NCBI GenBank assembly: GCA_963575675.1
Contig: CAUYUA010000013.1
Location: 1-9,623, forward strand
Origin: CAUYUA01 sp963575675
GTDB lineage: Bacteria; Pseudomonadota; Alphaproteobacteria; Azospirillales; Azospirillaceae
Length of the DNA: 9,623 nucleotides
Reading direction: 5' to 3'
Position numbers and translations under genes: made by a program. Of this stretch, positions 1-6,600 are shown piece after piece (the stretch's first letter is position 1; every line of letters begins with the position of its first letter). The notes beneath the pieces were generated by a model that saw nothing but the letters and a program-made list of their open reading frames with translations, did not search any database and was not told the DNA's origin.

Positions 1-202
1 CGGTGATGTTCGCGGCTTCCTCGCTGATCCTGTAAGGGTGGGTGGTTGCGGCGAAAACGGCAACCCCTGTCAACGTAAATGCGTCCGCAACCCTCAGATC
101 CGTTGCGTCAGTCGAAAGTTTTACGGCGCTCGCATCCGTAACAGCACTATTAGTCGCATTATCGATGATTTTCGCGGCTTCGTCGCTGATCGAAAAGGGC
201 GC
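1..202 (-). CDS. Out-of-frame continuation of the DUF4347 repeat protein (partial, runs off the left edge)
   Basis: Reading the minus strand from the GCG codon at 202-200 gives repeat units that match the upstream frame: FSISDEAAKI starting at 196 and YRISEEAANI starting at 34, compared with YTISDTAENL starting at 341 in the upstream frame. Spacing between the second and third cores is 162 bp (54 codons). Spacing between the first and second is 145 bp (48 codons plus one base), so the frame slips by one base between them, and the G14 run lies exactly there. Removing one G (13, or any count equal to 1 modulo 3) would join the frames. This is therefore not a separate gene but the rest of the same one, and it continues outside the window. 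The repeats are Ala/Thr/Asp-rich and lack cysteine, as in long extracellular stalk regions. Confidence 0.7.
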
Positions 203-968
203 CCCCCCCCCCCCCAGTAAAACCATCAATGATAATAGCCTGAGCAACCGTCGCGTCGGTCGTTGCAGTAACGCTATCCGCACCATTCATTACATCAGCA
301 GTACCGCTAGCAAGATTCTCGGCAGTGTCACTGATTGTGTAGCCCCCAGGCGCGGTGTAGACAGCCTCAGCATCGGCGACTGAAGCATAATCAGGCATTA
401 ACACATGCTCGTACCGATTCATCGCGGCGGCAGAGAACACCGGCGACCAAGTGGGCTTGCCGAATTCCTTCAGATCCCAATCACCACCCAAGCGAGAAGA
501 ACCAACCTTACGCTCTGAAGCAACGACGGAAGCGCCGGTGGCGGAAGCGATTTGAGAAACAAAGCTCCGCCCTTCCTCACCGCGCGCAACATTACTGCCA
601 TAGAACACAATAGAGGTCTTGCTTTGAGCGTCCTCGCCAAGAATCTTTTCGAAGACCTCTTTGCCGATCGCCTGACTGCCGAAGTAGATTTTACCAGGCG
701 CGCCGTGCGTGAGAATATGAACTTCGCTTCCTTTTTGGGAGCGGAAAGTTTCCTCGATCACCTCAACAGCATTATCGCCCTGCTCGACAGAGACGACTTT
801 CACTCCGGATTGAACGCCGCCCAAAAGAACATCCACGCCAGGAAGAGCGGCGTCAACGATCAAAACCCGCGACTTCTCGGCGCCTTCACTCACGCTTTCC
901 ATAGAACCACTCACAAACTCAGAACCATTGACGATTTGGGCAAAGCGATTTCCGAGGTGGCCACTCAT
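159..968 (-). CDS. DUF4347-domain giant surface protein, 5' part (frame broken at a poly-G run)
   Basis: The frame as it stands encodes 269 residues. Residues about 33-169 match the DUF4347 family (N-terminal domain of very large repeat-rich secreted or adhesin-like proteins): a VLIVDAALPGVD strand, an HILTHGAPG motif (His about 88), FYGSNVA (about 122-128) and LGGDWDL (about 160-166). A repeat with a YTISD core follows from about residue 210, then a glycine run, then about 13 residues of unrelated sequence before the stop. That ending is a frameshift artefact or an OFF state, because the repeats resume in another frame (1-202). I chose the ATG at 966-968 because GGAGAG sits 5 bases upstream; an in-frame ATG at 999-1001 would add 11 residues but has no clear Shine-Dalgarno. 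No signal peptide is visible, as is usual when such proteins use type I secretion, but no secretion signal can be seen here. The biochemical role of DUF4347 is not known to me. Confidence 0.8.
   Translation of the reverse strand: MSGHLGNRFAQIVNGSEFVSGSMESVSEGAEKSRVLIVDAALPGVDVLLGGVQSGVKVVSVEQGDNAVEVIEETFRSQKGSEVHILTHGAPGKIYFGSQAIGKEVFEKILGEDAQSKTSIVFYGSNVARGEEGRSFVSQIASATGASVVASERKVGSSRLGGDWDLKEFGKPTWSPVFSAAAMNRYEHVLMPDYASVADAEAVYTAPGGYTISDTAENLASGTADVMNGADSVTATTDATVAQAIIIDGFTGGGGGALFDQRRSRENHR
202..215 (-). repeat. G14 homopolymer tract inside the DUF4347 gene (candidate phase-variation switch)
   Basis: Fourteen consecutive C on the plus strand, read as G on the coding strand. The tract encodes glycines between two adhesin-like repeats and separates two reading frames that belong together. 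Poly-G tracts of this length are classic slipped-strand contingency sequences in surface genes of other bacteria. A sequencing or assembly error in the run is the main alternative. Confidence 0.75.
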
Positions 969-970
969 CT

Positions 971-980
971 TGTCTCTCCA
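971..980 (-). promoter_or_regulatory. Shine-Dalgarno that decides the DUF4347 start
   Basis: On the minus strand GGAGAGA precedes the ATG at 968-966, with five bases (ACAAG) between GGAGAG and the ATG. The alternative in-frame ATG at 1001-999 has only AGACTCCC-like sequence upstream. This is why the shorter protein is preferred. Confidence 0.6.
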
Positions 981-1022
981 GAACGAATAAAGATTGCTCA
1001 TTGGGAGTCTGCTGCAGAATTG

Positions 1023-1043
1023 AAAAAAATGCCGCCGAAGCGG
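1023..1043 (-). terminator. Terminator-like UUCG hairpin plus T-run in the DUF4347 leader
   Basis: On the minus strand CCGC-TTCG-GCGG forms a short stem closed by the very stable UUCG tetraloop. It is followed by CA and seven T. The stem is only 4 bp, so the call is weak. It sits about 55 bases before the DUF4347 start codon, inside the candidate inverted-repeat element, and would terminate or attenuate transcription entering that gene. Confidence 0.35.
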
Positions 1044-1058
1044 TTTCCGACCCTAACA

Positions 1059-1105
1059 GGGGGACACACCTGAACAACCGCCAACGGCGGAGCCCCCCTC
1101 TTTTT
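1059..1105 (+). terminator. Plus-strand terminator-like structure
   Basis: GGGGG at 1059-1063 can pair with the C6 run at 1093-1098. An inner hairpin CCGCC-AAC-GGCGG (1078-1090) sits between them, and TC plus five T follow (1099-1105). It may only be internal folding of the inverted-repeat element, because no plus-strand gene ends just upstream. Confidence 0.35.
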
Positions 1106-2383
1106 CGGCCCTTTTACATTTTTCGATTCTGCAACAGGCTCATTTGGCTAGACTAAACCAAACGCGACCGAAGAGCAACATCTTTCCAGAAAAATCCAAA
1201 AAAATCGCTCCATCACACTTGTTCATCATTTGGGCCAAGACGACAGAATCATTACAGCATGGGAGCGCAGCCACTACGTAGACGAACCTAAAATTTACTT
1301 TGCCTATAAATAAGACAATTAAGCTCAATCTTCATGACGCCTAAATAAAACTCTTTTAATGCCAATTACCTCTCTATTTGATTTGGCCATACATTTAAAT
1401 ATTGATCGCAATTAAATTACACACTTTATTATACAACAAGACTGCTTATACAACGAAATTACATAACATTAATTAAATTTATACGAATTAACATGAAATT
1501 GAAAACAATTATTATAAAAAATTACCTATATTTCGATTTTTTTTACCGAAAATGAATCAGCCCCCTTCTTTGCATTTTATTTTTTATTTCACAAAAATTT
1601 CCGTGTTAGGTTTGAAATTCAGAGGCCATTAAAATAACCGCACTCAGAATTTGAATCGATTTGATTCTAAGTTATTCTACGAACTAGAACTCTTGATCAA
1701 CACTCTTCACGTTCAGACTCTGGCAAACAGACACGCCAGATACTTTCGGAATCATTACCATATACTCTGAGCAAGATTTCAAAACTATCCAAAAACCCAA
1801 TTCTCCTAAATGCATACTCCCCTCCCCCCTCCATTCGGTCTCCGTGGCTTGGATGAAAAACGCCGCACGAAAACAACACATCTCAAGCGCTCCCGAAATC
1901 CTGGGCGAGAAGACTGCTTAGCTATAGGCGTTCTCTAAATTTCCACTTTTTGTTATGATAGGAATCGGATAAAAAAACGGCGGCTCTGAAACATGAAGAA
2001 ATAATGCATTTATGCAAAACAAACCACATTTGTTGGTATTTCCGCTGATGTCTTTGATCTTACAATAAATTCTCTAAAAACTCCAACTCATTCGCTTTCG
2101 CTGCAAAATATTATCGCCCCCAAAGCAAAATGGATGGTCGATGTTACAATGGCGCTCTTTGCTCGCCTCGGTGTGAGCAGATTAATTGAGGCTCTCTCGG
2201 CGCCTTTGAACTTTGGAATTCGTATTTGCGCATTACGCGCTGCGCCAAATCCTTCCATAACAATACGACAAAAATCAGAAAATGCGTCTTTTTTATCACG
2301 CAAAATAAAATATTATATCCCTCCACCCACCTTTGAGCTTTGATATTTCATGAAAATTTTCTTAAAACCCAAAGTTATATGAG

Positions 2384-2398
2384 TTTGGAACTCCCAAA
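2384..2398. promoter_or_regulatory. Inverted repeat TTTGG-N5-CCAAA upstream of irr
   Basis: TTTGG-AACTC-CCAAA is a 15-bp interrupted palindrome ending 71 bases before the irr start codon. It loosely resembles the iron-control-element pattern bound by Irr (TTTAGAA/TTCTAAA-like half sites) but is not a close match. Autoregulation is possible; the evidence is only position and symmetry. Confidence 0.25.
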
Positions 2399-2408
2399 AA
2401 TGCGTTAT

Positions 2409-2419
2409 TTGCAATGCAG
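2409..2419. promoter_or_regulatory. Near-palindrome TTGCA-A-TGCAG upstream of irr
   Basis: It differs by one arm base from a perfect TTGCA-N-TGCAA palindrome, and the perfect form is found inside the tpsA promoter at 3418-3428. It lies about 50 bases before the irr start. TGCA-containing palindromes are typical of several Fur-family sites in Alphaproteobacteria, so a shared regulator is conceivable. Confidence 0.3.
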
Positions 2420-2457
2420 CGTCGTTTTTTCTCCTGCATTTCTGAATTTTGTTTGTG

Positions 2458-2463
2458 TACAAT
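2458..2463 (+). promoter_or_regulatory. Possible -10 box (TACAAT) directly before irr
   Basis: TACAAT matches the sigma-70 -10 consensus at 5 of 6 positions and ends 6 bases before the ATG at 2470. No good -35 stands at the normal distance (TGCATT at 2435-2440 is weak). If used, transcription would start at or next to the start codon, giving a leaderless mRNA. That would agree with the lack of a Shine-Dalgarno. Confidence 0.3.
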
Positions 2464-2469
2464 TGAGCC

Positions 2470-2982
2470 ATGATGATTCAGAGACCCTTCAAACGCGCCC
2501 TCGATCGGCTAACACAGGCCGGGCTACGCCCGACAAGGCAAAGGCTGGCCTTGGCGCGCTTGCTCTTCGATGGGCCCGATCGCCATATCACGGCCGAACA
2601 GCTCCACGGCGAAGCCGATCGGGGCAACATGCGCGTGTCCTTGGCGACTGTTTACAACACCCTTCATCAGTTTACATCGGCGGGATTGTTGCGAGAGGTC
2701 GTTGTCGAAGCTGGAAAGTCCTATTTCGACACAAACGTATCCCTGCACCATCATTTCTATGACGGATCCTCCGGCGGACTGATCGACATTCCGGGAGAAA
2801 AAATTTTGGTGTCGCCCTTGCCTGATCCTCCCTGCGGGACAAAAATCGCCCGTGTGGATGTGATCGTGCGCTTGGCGCCAATCATTGAGCGCTCCGGGAT
2901 GATGAGGGAAGAAGAGGAGAACCAAGAAAATGTTAATGATGATGACGATATCGACCAAGAAGCCTTAACGCTTCCGGCTTAA
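2470..2982 (+). CDS. irr: Irr-type iron response regulator, Fur superfamily
   Basis: A complete 170-residue protein. It has the hallmarks of Irr: AGLRPTRQR at 17-25 (start of the winged-helix DNA-binding domain), VSLATVYNTL at 56-65 (recognition helix), a YFDTN segment at 85-89 and HHHFY at 93-97. The last is the histidine cluster that binds haem in characterised Irr proteins. The dimerisation part ends near IARVDVIVRLAP (126-137). Known Irr represses or activates iron and haem genes when iron is scarce and is inactivated or degraded on haem binding. The N-terminal Cys-Pro haem motif of Bradyrhizobium Irr is absent, as in several other members; the only cysteine is Cys122. Unusual is a C-terminal tail of about 30 residues (141-170), very acidic with EEEE and DDDD runs, beyond the normal family end. 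The ATG at 2473 is an alternative start. Ordinary Fur or Mur is less likely because of the HHH motif. Confidence 0.88.
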   Translation: MMIQRPFKRALDRLTQAGLRPTRQRLALARLLFDGPDRHITAEQLHGEADRGNMRVSLATVYNTLHQFTSAGLLREVVVEAGKSYFDTNVSLHHHFYDGSSGGLIDIPGEKILVSPLPDPPCGTKIARVDVIVRLAPIIERSGMMREEEENQENVNDDDDIDQEALTLPA

Positions 2983-2995
2983 CCTTTTTACAACC

Positions 2996-3034
2996 CATTG
3001 AGGCGCTTTTCTTCATACGAAAAGCGCCTCAATG
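2996..3034. terminator. Strong hairpin after irr
   Basis: Perfect 16-bp inverted repeat CATTGAGGCGCTTTTC (2996-3011), 7-base loop, and exact complement (3019-3034), starting 13 bases after the irr stop codon. No T-run follows on either strand, so it is not a canonical Rho-independent terminator. It is probably an mRNA 3'-end stabilising or terminating structure. Confidence 0.6.
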
Positions 3035-3112
3035 ATTCCAAACGCCGTTTAAAGGCCAACCCCAAACGACCAAACTCAAAGACTTAGAGCTTTTTGTTTG
3101 GCTCACGGGCTC

Positions 3113-3138
3113 CTTGAGACGAATGCTTGAGACGAATG
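3113..3138. repeat. 13-bp tandem duplication
   Basis: CTTGAGACGAATG occurs twice head to tail (3113-3125 and 3126-3138) with no mismatch. It looks like a recent slip-type duplication in non-coding DNA; no function is suggested. Confidence 0.8.
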
Positions 3139-3149
3139 GTTGAAGAGTT

Positions 3150-3171
3150 TTCGAGCAACCGCTTGCTCGAA
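3150..3171. repeat. Inverted repeat TTCGAGCAA / TTGCTCGAA
   Basis: Nine-base perfect arms around a CCGC loop. It could be a weak hairpin or a protein-binding dyad. It lacks a T-run on either side, so a terminator is unlikely. Confidence 0.6.
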
Positions 3172-3384
3172 CATCTTCCCTGGAACGCAAATCCCAGAAA
3201 CGCAAACAACGCATTACTCTAAATTATTATATTTGAATTGTTGATGGTGGAGATATTCCAACACAAACACCGACCCAGAAAAACGACCTAAAAACGCGAC
3301 GCATCGTTGTAATGATTACATCCGGCAACCACCGAACTCCGGGTCATATCTCATCATTCGGCTTAAACGCCAAAGCAATTCGGC

Positions 3385-3397
3385 GGAGCAGTGCTCC
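3385..3397. promoter_or_regulatory. Palindrome GGAGCA-G-TGCTCC upstream of the tpsA -35 box
   Basis: A perfect 6-1-6 palindrome ending 14 bases before the TTGACA box. Its centre is about 57 bases upstream of the predicted transcription start, a position typical for an activator site. The binding protein is unknown. Confidence 0.4.
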
Positions 3398-3411
3398 CAA
3401 TTTTGAATAAC

Positions 3412-3441
3412 TTGACATTGCATTGCAACAATAGTTATTAT
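3412..3441 (+). promoter_or_regulatory. Sigma-70-type promoter of tpsA
   Basis: TTGACA (3412-3417, exact consensus) and TATTAT (3436-3441, one mismatch) are separated by 18 bp. Transcription would start near 3448, leaving a leader of about 19 bases that just holds the ribosome site. This is the best promoter in the window. Confidence 0.65.
3418..3428. promoter_or_regulatory. Palindrome TTGCA-T-TGCAA in the tpsA promoter spacer
   Basis: A perfect 5-1-5 palindrome starting immediately after the -35 box, so a protein bound here would block RNA polymerase. It is the partner of the near-copy at 2409-2419 in front of irr. Repression is inferred from position only. Confidence 0.4.
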
Positions 3442-3454
3442 GCTGCTTTCCTGT

Positions 3455-3460
3455 AAGAGA
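3455..3460 (+). promoter_or_regulatory. Ribosome binding site of tpsA
   Basis: AAGAGA lies six bases before the ATG at 3467. An in-frame TGA at 3461-3463 rules out any start further upstream, and the next Met is residue 43 inside the signal peptide. This fixes the start. Confidence 0.6.
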
Positions 3461-3466
3461 TGAATA

Positions 3467-3619
3467 ATGTCGTTTTGTAGGATAGCGCCATTTAAATTCG
3501 ATACGCCGCCATCTCAATGGCGACAAAAGACGTGGCTGCAAACCACCACAGCATTGCAAAGCACATTGACGGCTGGGGTTCTTAGCGTAATTATGGCGCT
3601 TCCAAGCCCGTCCAATGCA
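3467..3619 (+). other. Signal peptide of the TpsA-like protein
   Basis: Residues 1-51. Basic residues include R5, K10, R19 and K21. A hydrophobic stretch at about 34-45 (LTAGVLSVIMAL) is followed by PSPSNA and then the TPQGG start of the TPS domain. The N-region is long, as is usual for large TPS and autotransporter proteins. Cleavage after Ala51 is a by-eye prediction. Confidence 0.7.
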
Positions 3620-6600
3620 ACTCCTCAAGGCGGACGTCTTGTTGCGGGCGAAGCCACAATCACACAAATCGCTCCGGGCAGATTGCTGATTCAGCAAGGA
3701 AGCAACAAAGCAATCATCAATTGGCAAGATTTCAGCATTAAAGAAGGAGAGCATACGCAATTTCAACAGCCTTCTTCTTCGGCAATTGCTTTGAACCGCG
3801 TGGTCGGCTCCAATCCTTCTGAAATCTTGGGGCGTTTGAGCGCGAACGGTCAAGTTTGGTTGGTCAACCCGCATGGAATATTTTTCGGGCCGAATTCACA
3901 AATCGACGTCGCCGGACTGGTGGCGACGACGCATGATATTAGAAACGAAGATTTCTTAACGGGTCGATACATCTTCAAGAGCGATGACGCCGTCACCGGA
4001 ACAGTTGAAAATCAAGGAAGAATCACCGTCTCCGACGCAGGATTGGCGGCGTTCGTCGCTCCCGGCGTAGCCAATCACGGCGTGATTTCGGCGCGTCTGG
4101 GAGAAGTCGCTCTCGCCTCGGGAAAAGTCTTCACAATTGATCTTTACGGAGATCAGAAGATCAATCTGGCGATGGATGAAAAAACCACACAGCAGGTGAT
4201 CGGAAGAAACGGCGCTCCCGTTGCGGCTTTGGTCGAAAACACAGGGCAAATCTTTGCCGATGGAGGTCGCGTCCGATTAACGGCGACAGCGGCGCGCGGC
4301 GTGGTCGATAACGTCATCAACACCAGCGGCGTCATTCAGGCGCAAAGCATCGAGCAAAAAAACGGCGAAATCATTCTGAATGGCGGAAACGCCGGAACCG
4401 TGACGGTCTCGGGAGCGCTGAACGCTTCGGGGCGCGCCCCCGGACAAAGAGGCGGCTCAGTTCAAATTCTAGGCAACAAAATCTCTCTTGCGGAAAACGC
4501 TCGGGTCGATGCTTCCGGCGCAATCGGCGGTGGCGAGGCTCTGATCGGCGGCGAATTTCGCGGCGGTCAGGCGACCGCCGAAGATTATATCAAATATGGC
4601 GTTGCTCCCACCCGCAAGCCGAACGTCCTCAACGCGGTCGACGTTACAATCGAGAACGGCGCAGTCATCAACGCAGACGCAATAGAAAGTGGAAAAGGCG
4701 GAAAAGTCGTCGTTTGGTCGGACAATGCAACGCGAATTTCAGGAAAAATCACCGCGCGCGGCGGAGACAACGGCGGAGACGGCGGCTTTGTCGAAACCTC
4801 GGGCAAAAACGCTCTTCGAATCGATAACGCAGTTCTTGCCGAAGCGCGCTTCATCGGAGGCCTCTCCGGTCATTGGTTGCTTGACCCTCGCAATGTAACG
4901 ATTTCCAACGACGCAACAACCGCAGATGGAACAACCATCAACGCTTCCATGGTGGCGGCGAGCTTAAATAGAGGAACATCCGTCACCATTGAAACCTCCG
5001 GCAACGGCGTCGATGCCGGGGACATCACGGTTTCTGCCGATATTCTTAAATCGAGAGGCGGCGCCGCAAGTCTGACGTTGAACGCCACGCATAACATTAC
5101 AATCAACAACAGCATTCGTTCGACAAACAGCGCTTTGTCTGTGGCGATGCATGGTGGAGAGACCGGAACCATTACGTTGAACGCCGCTCTTCAGACAAAT
5201 GGAGGCGCTTTTACAGCCGACGCCGGAGTGGTCAACATCACATCGGGAACACACATCAACACATCCGGCGGCGCGGGAAATGTTCGACTCTCCGGAAACT
5301 TTGTGGCGCAACAGGGAACGCTGACCGCCCCCGGAGCAACAATCGATATCATTTCAGACTCAGCCTATTTCGATGTCGGTTTGACCAGCGTCGCCAATTC
5401 AAGAGGCGACGGCGGCGTGATCCGAGTGATTACGGAAAAAGGCATCGACGCCGTCGCAGGACATCATTTCGTCGCTTCCGGTTTATCGGGAGGCTCGGTG
5501 TTTCTCGACGGCGGAGCAAGCGGACGAATCATAATATCTTCCGCAATCGACGCTTCCGCAATCTCGGGCCACGGAGGAAACATCGAACTCACGGCCGGAC
5601 AGATCGGCTTACTGAACGCGCGGCTCTCCGCAAACGGCGTTGCGGGCGGAGCAATTCACATCGGAGGAGAATGGCAAGGAAGCGGCGATCTTCGTCACGC
5701 GATGGAAACCATGATCGGACGAGGAACCCAACTTTCGGCCACAGGAACGACCGGACGTGGCGGCGAAATCGTTGTGTGGTCAACGCTTGACACTGAGTTC
5801 TTCGGCCACGCGCAAGCAGGCGCTCGTTTCGGACGAATTGAGGTGTCGTCTGAGAATAATTTGTCTTATAACGGCTCTCTGAACGCTGGCGTCGATGGCG
5901 TGGTTTTGCTTGATCCCAAGAACATAACGGTTACCGACTCGACTGACAGCCTTACTTGGATAAAAAGAATAACCGCTCCTTATTCGCAAAACTTACTCTA
6001 CGACGATTATTTTGGATCTTATATAGCTCTAGATGGCGATCGAATGATTGTCGGCGCCTTTGGCGACGACACCGGCGGAACGGATCGAGGCGCCGTTTAT
6101 CTTTTTACTGGAGTGGGGACCGATTTCTCTGGTCTGACTTATCACAAAAAATTAGCCAGCGGCATCGGCGCCGCTTCTATGCCTGATTTACAAGATTCCG
6201 ATAGTTTTGGTCGATCCGTTGCTTTAGACGGCGATAGATTGGTTGTCGGCGCTCCGCTTGACGGATCCGGCAATGATGGCGCGGTTTATCTTTTCACCGG
6301 AGTGGGGACCGATTTCTCTGGTCTGACTTATCAAAAAAAACTAGCCTTCAACACAAGCGCAGCAGCTAATATGCCGAGTTCCGGCCCTATTTGGTTCGGC
6401 AACAGCTTGGCTCTGGATGGGGATCTATTGGCCGTCGGCTCCACTTTTTTCTCAAATGGCTCAGTTACTCTTTTCTCCGGAGTAGGCGCTGACTTTTCCG
6501 GCCTTACTTACCAAAAAATCTTAACCAGCGGCTCCGGAGCGACGAATATGCCGACGATAACGGCGGTCGGCCGCGACGGCTTCAGCGCGTCAATTGCTTT

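Larger units (their letters stand above)
1..345 (-). repeat. Tandem protein repeats, about 54 residues, Y/F-x-I-S-D/E-x-A core
   Basis: Three repeat starts are visible on the minus strand, at 341 (YTISDTAENL), 196 (FSISDEAAKI) and 34 (YRISEEAANI). Each is followed by a segment with a (T/S)TDAT motif. The DNA is also similar: the plus-strand string TTCGCGGCTTC occurs at 9 and, but for its last aligned positions, again at 171, a 162-bp period. The array enters the window from the left, so its total copy number is unknown. Confidence 0.7.
1005..1141. mobile_element. Candidate MITE-like element with terminal inverted repeats
   Basis: Read inward, the two ends share GAGYCTGYTGCAGAATYG followed by an A-run and TG. 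The left arm is 1005-1031 and the right arm, on the minus strand, is 1141-1117. They differ by three T/C transitions and two bases in the A-run. The element encodes nothing and its core is rich in hairpins. Inverted ends of the GAGCCTGTTGC type resemble termini of some IS elements from memory, but I cannot assign a family. A 7-bp string GCTCATT occurs at 996-1002 and 1138-1144; it overlaps the right arm, so it is not a clean target duplication. It lies immediately upstream of the DUF4347 gene and could have displaced or supplied its leader. A structured regulatory leader is the alternative. Confidence 0.45.
1142..2469. other. AT-rich spacer without a supportable gene
   Basis: About 1.3 kb between the inverted-repeat element and irr. 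The core near 1320-1560 is extremely AT-rich, with short A/T runs and a T8 run at 1537-1544. A more GC-balanced patch lies at about 1690-1920 and another at about 2090-2300. Open frames of 60-71 codons occur in these patches on both strands, but they overlap each other and lack convincing ribosome sites or recognisable products. Small palindromes include TGCAT-TT-ATGCA (2005-2016), AACAAA-CCACA-TTTGTT (2018-2034) and GAAAATTTTC (2352-2361). No tRNA or rRNA is seen. It could be a decayed region, a silenced AT-rich island, or the home of promoters for the flanking genes. Confidence 0.6.
2983..3466. other. Spacer between irr and tpsA
   Basis: Apart from the irr hairpin, the small repeats and the tpsA promoter elements listed separately, I see no gene here. 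The stretch 3200-3350 shows nothing recognisable. An open frame at 3344-3874 on the minus strand overlaps the promoter and the start of tpsA and is taken as a shadow. Confidence 0.6.

Noticed and set aside
42..383. Plus-strand open frame opposite the repeat region of the DUF4347 gene
   Set aside because: Antisense shadow; the minus-strand frames show the DUF4347 domain and periodic repeats, and this frame shows no family features.
552..1073. 173-codon plus-strand open frame
   Set aside because: It lies opposite the DUF4347 domain and runs into the inverted-repeat element. There is no recognisable product, so it is taken as a shadow.
1002..1141. Known riboswitch (for example c-di-GMP type) upstream of the DUF4347 gene
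   Set aside because: None of the conserved cores I know can be seen; inverted terminal repeats explain the structure better.
996..1144. GCTCATT direct repeat as the target-site duplication of the inverted-repeat element
   Set aside because: The right copy overlaps the terminal inverted repeat and the left copy is separated from it by two bases, so it does not sit cleanly outside both ends. It may be chance.
1140..1328. 62-codon minus-strand open frame upstream of the DUF4347 gene
   Set aside because: Begins in AT-rich DNA without a convincing ribosome site, ends at the inverted-repeat element, and has no recognisable domain. The hydrophobic look is expected from AT-rich sequence.
1684..1881. 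60-65-codon overlapping minus-strand open frames
   Set aside because: Two frames overlap almost fully and neither shows family features or a clear Shine-Dalgarno. A remnant of a gene cannot be excluded.
2088..2343. Open frames of 60-71 codons on both strands before irr
   Set aside because: They overlap one another on opposite strands, and no domain is recognised. The patch is more GC-balanced than its surroundings, so I list it only as worth a BLASTX.
3344..3874. 176-codon minus-strand open frame
   Set aside because: It overlaps the tpsA promoter, signal peptide and TPS domain, whose plus-strand identity is clear.
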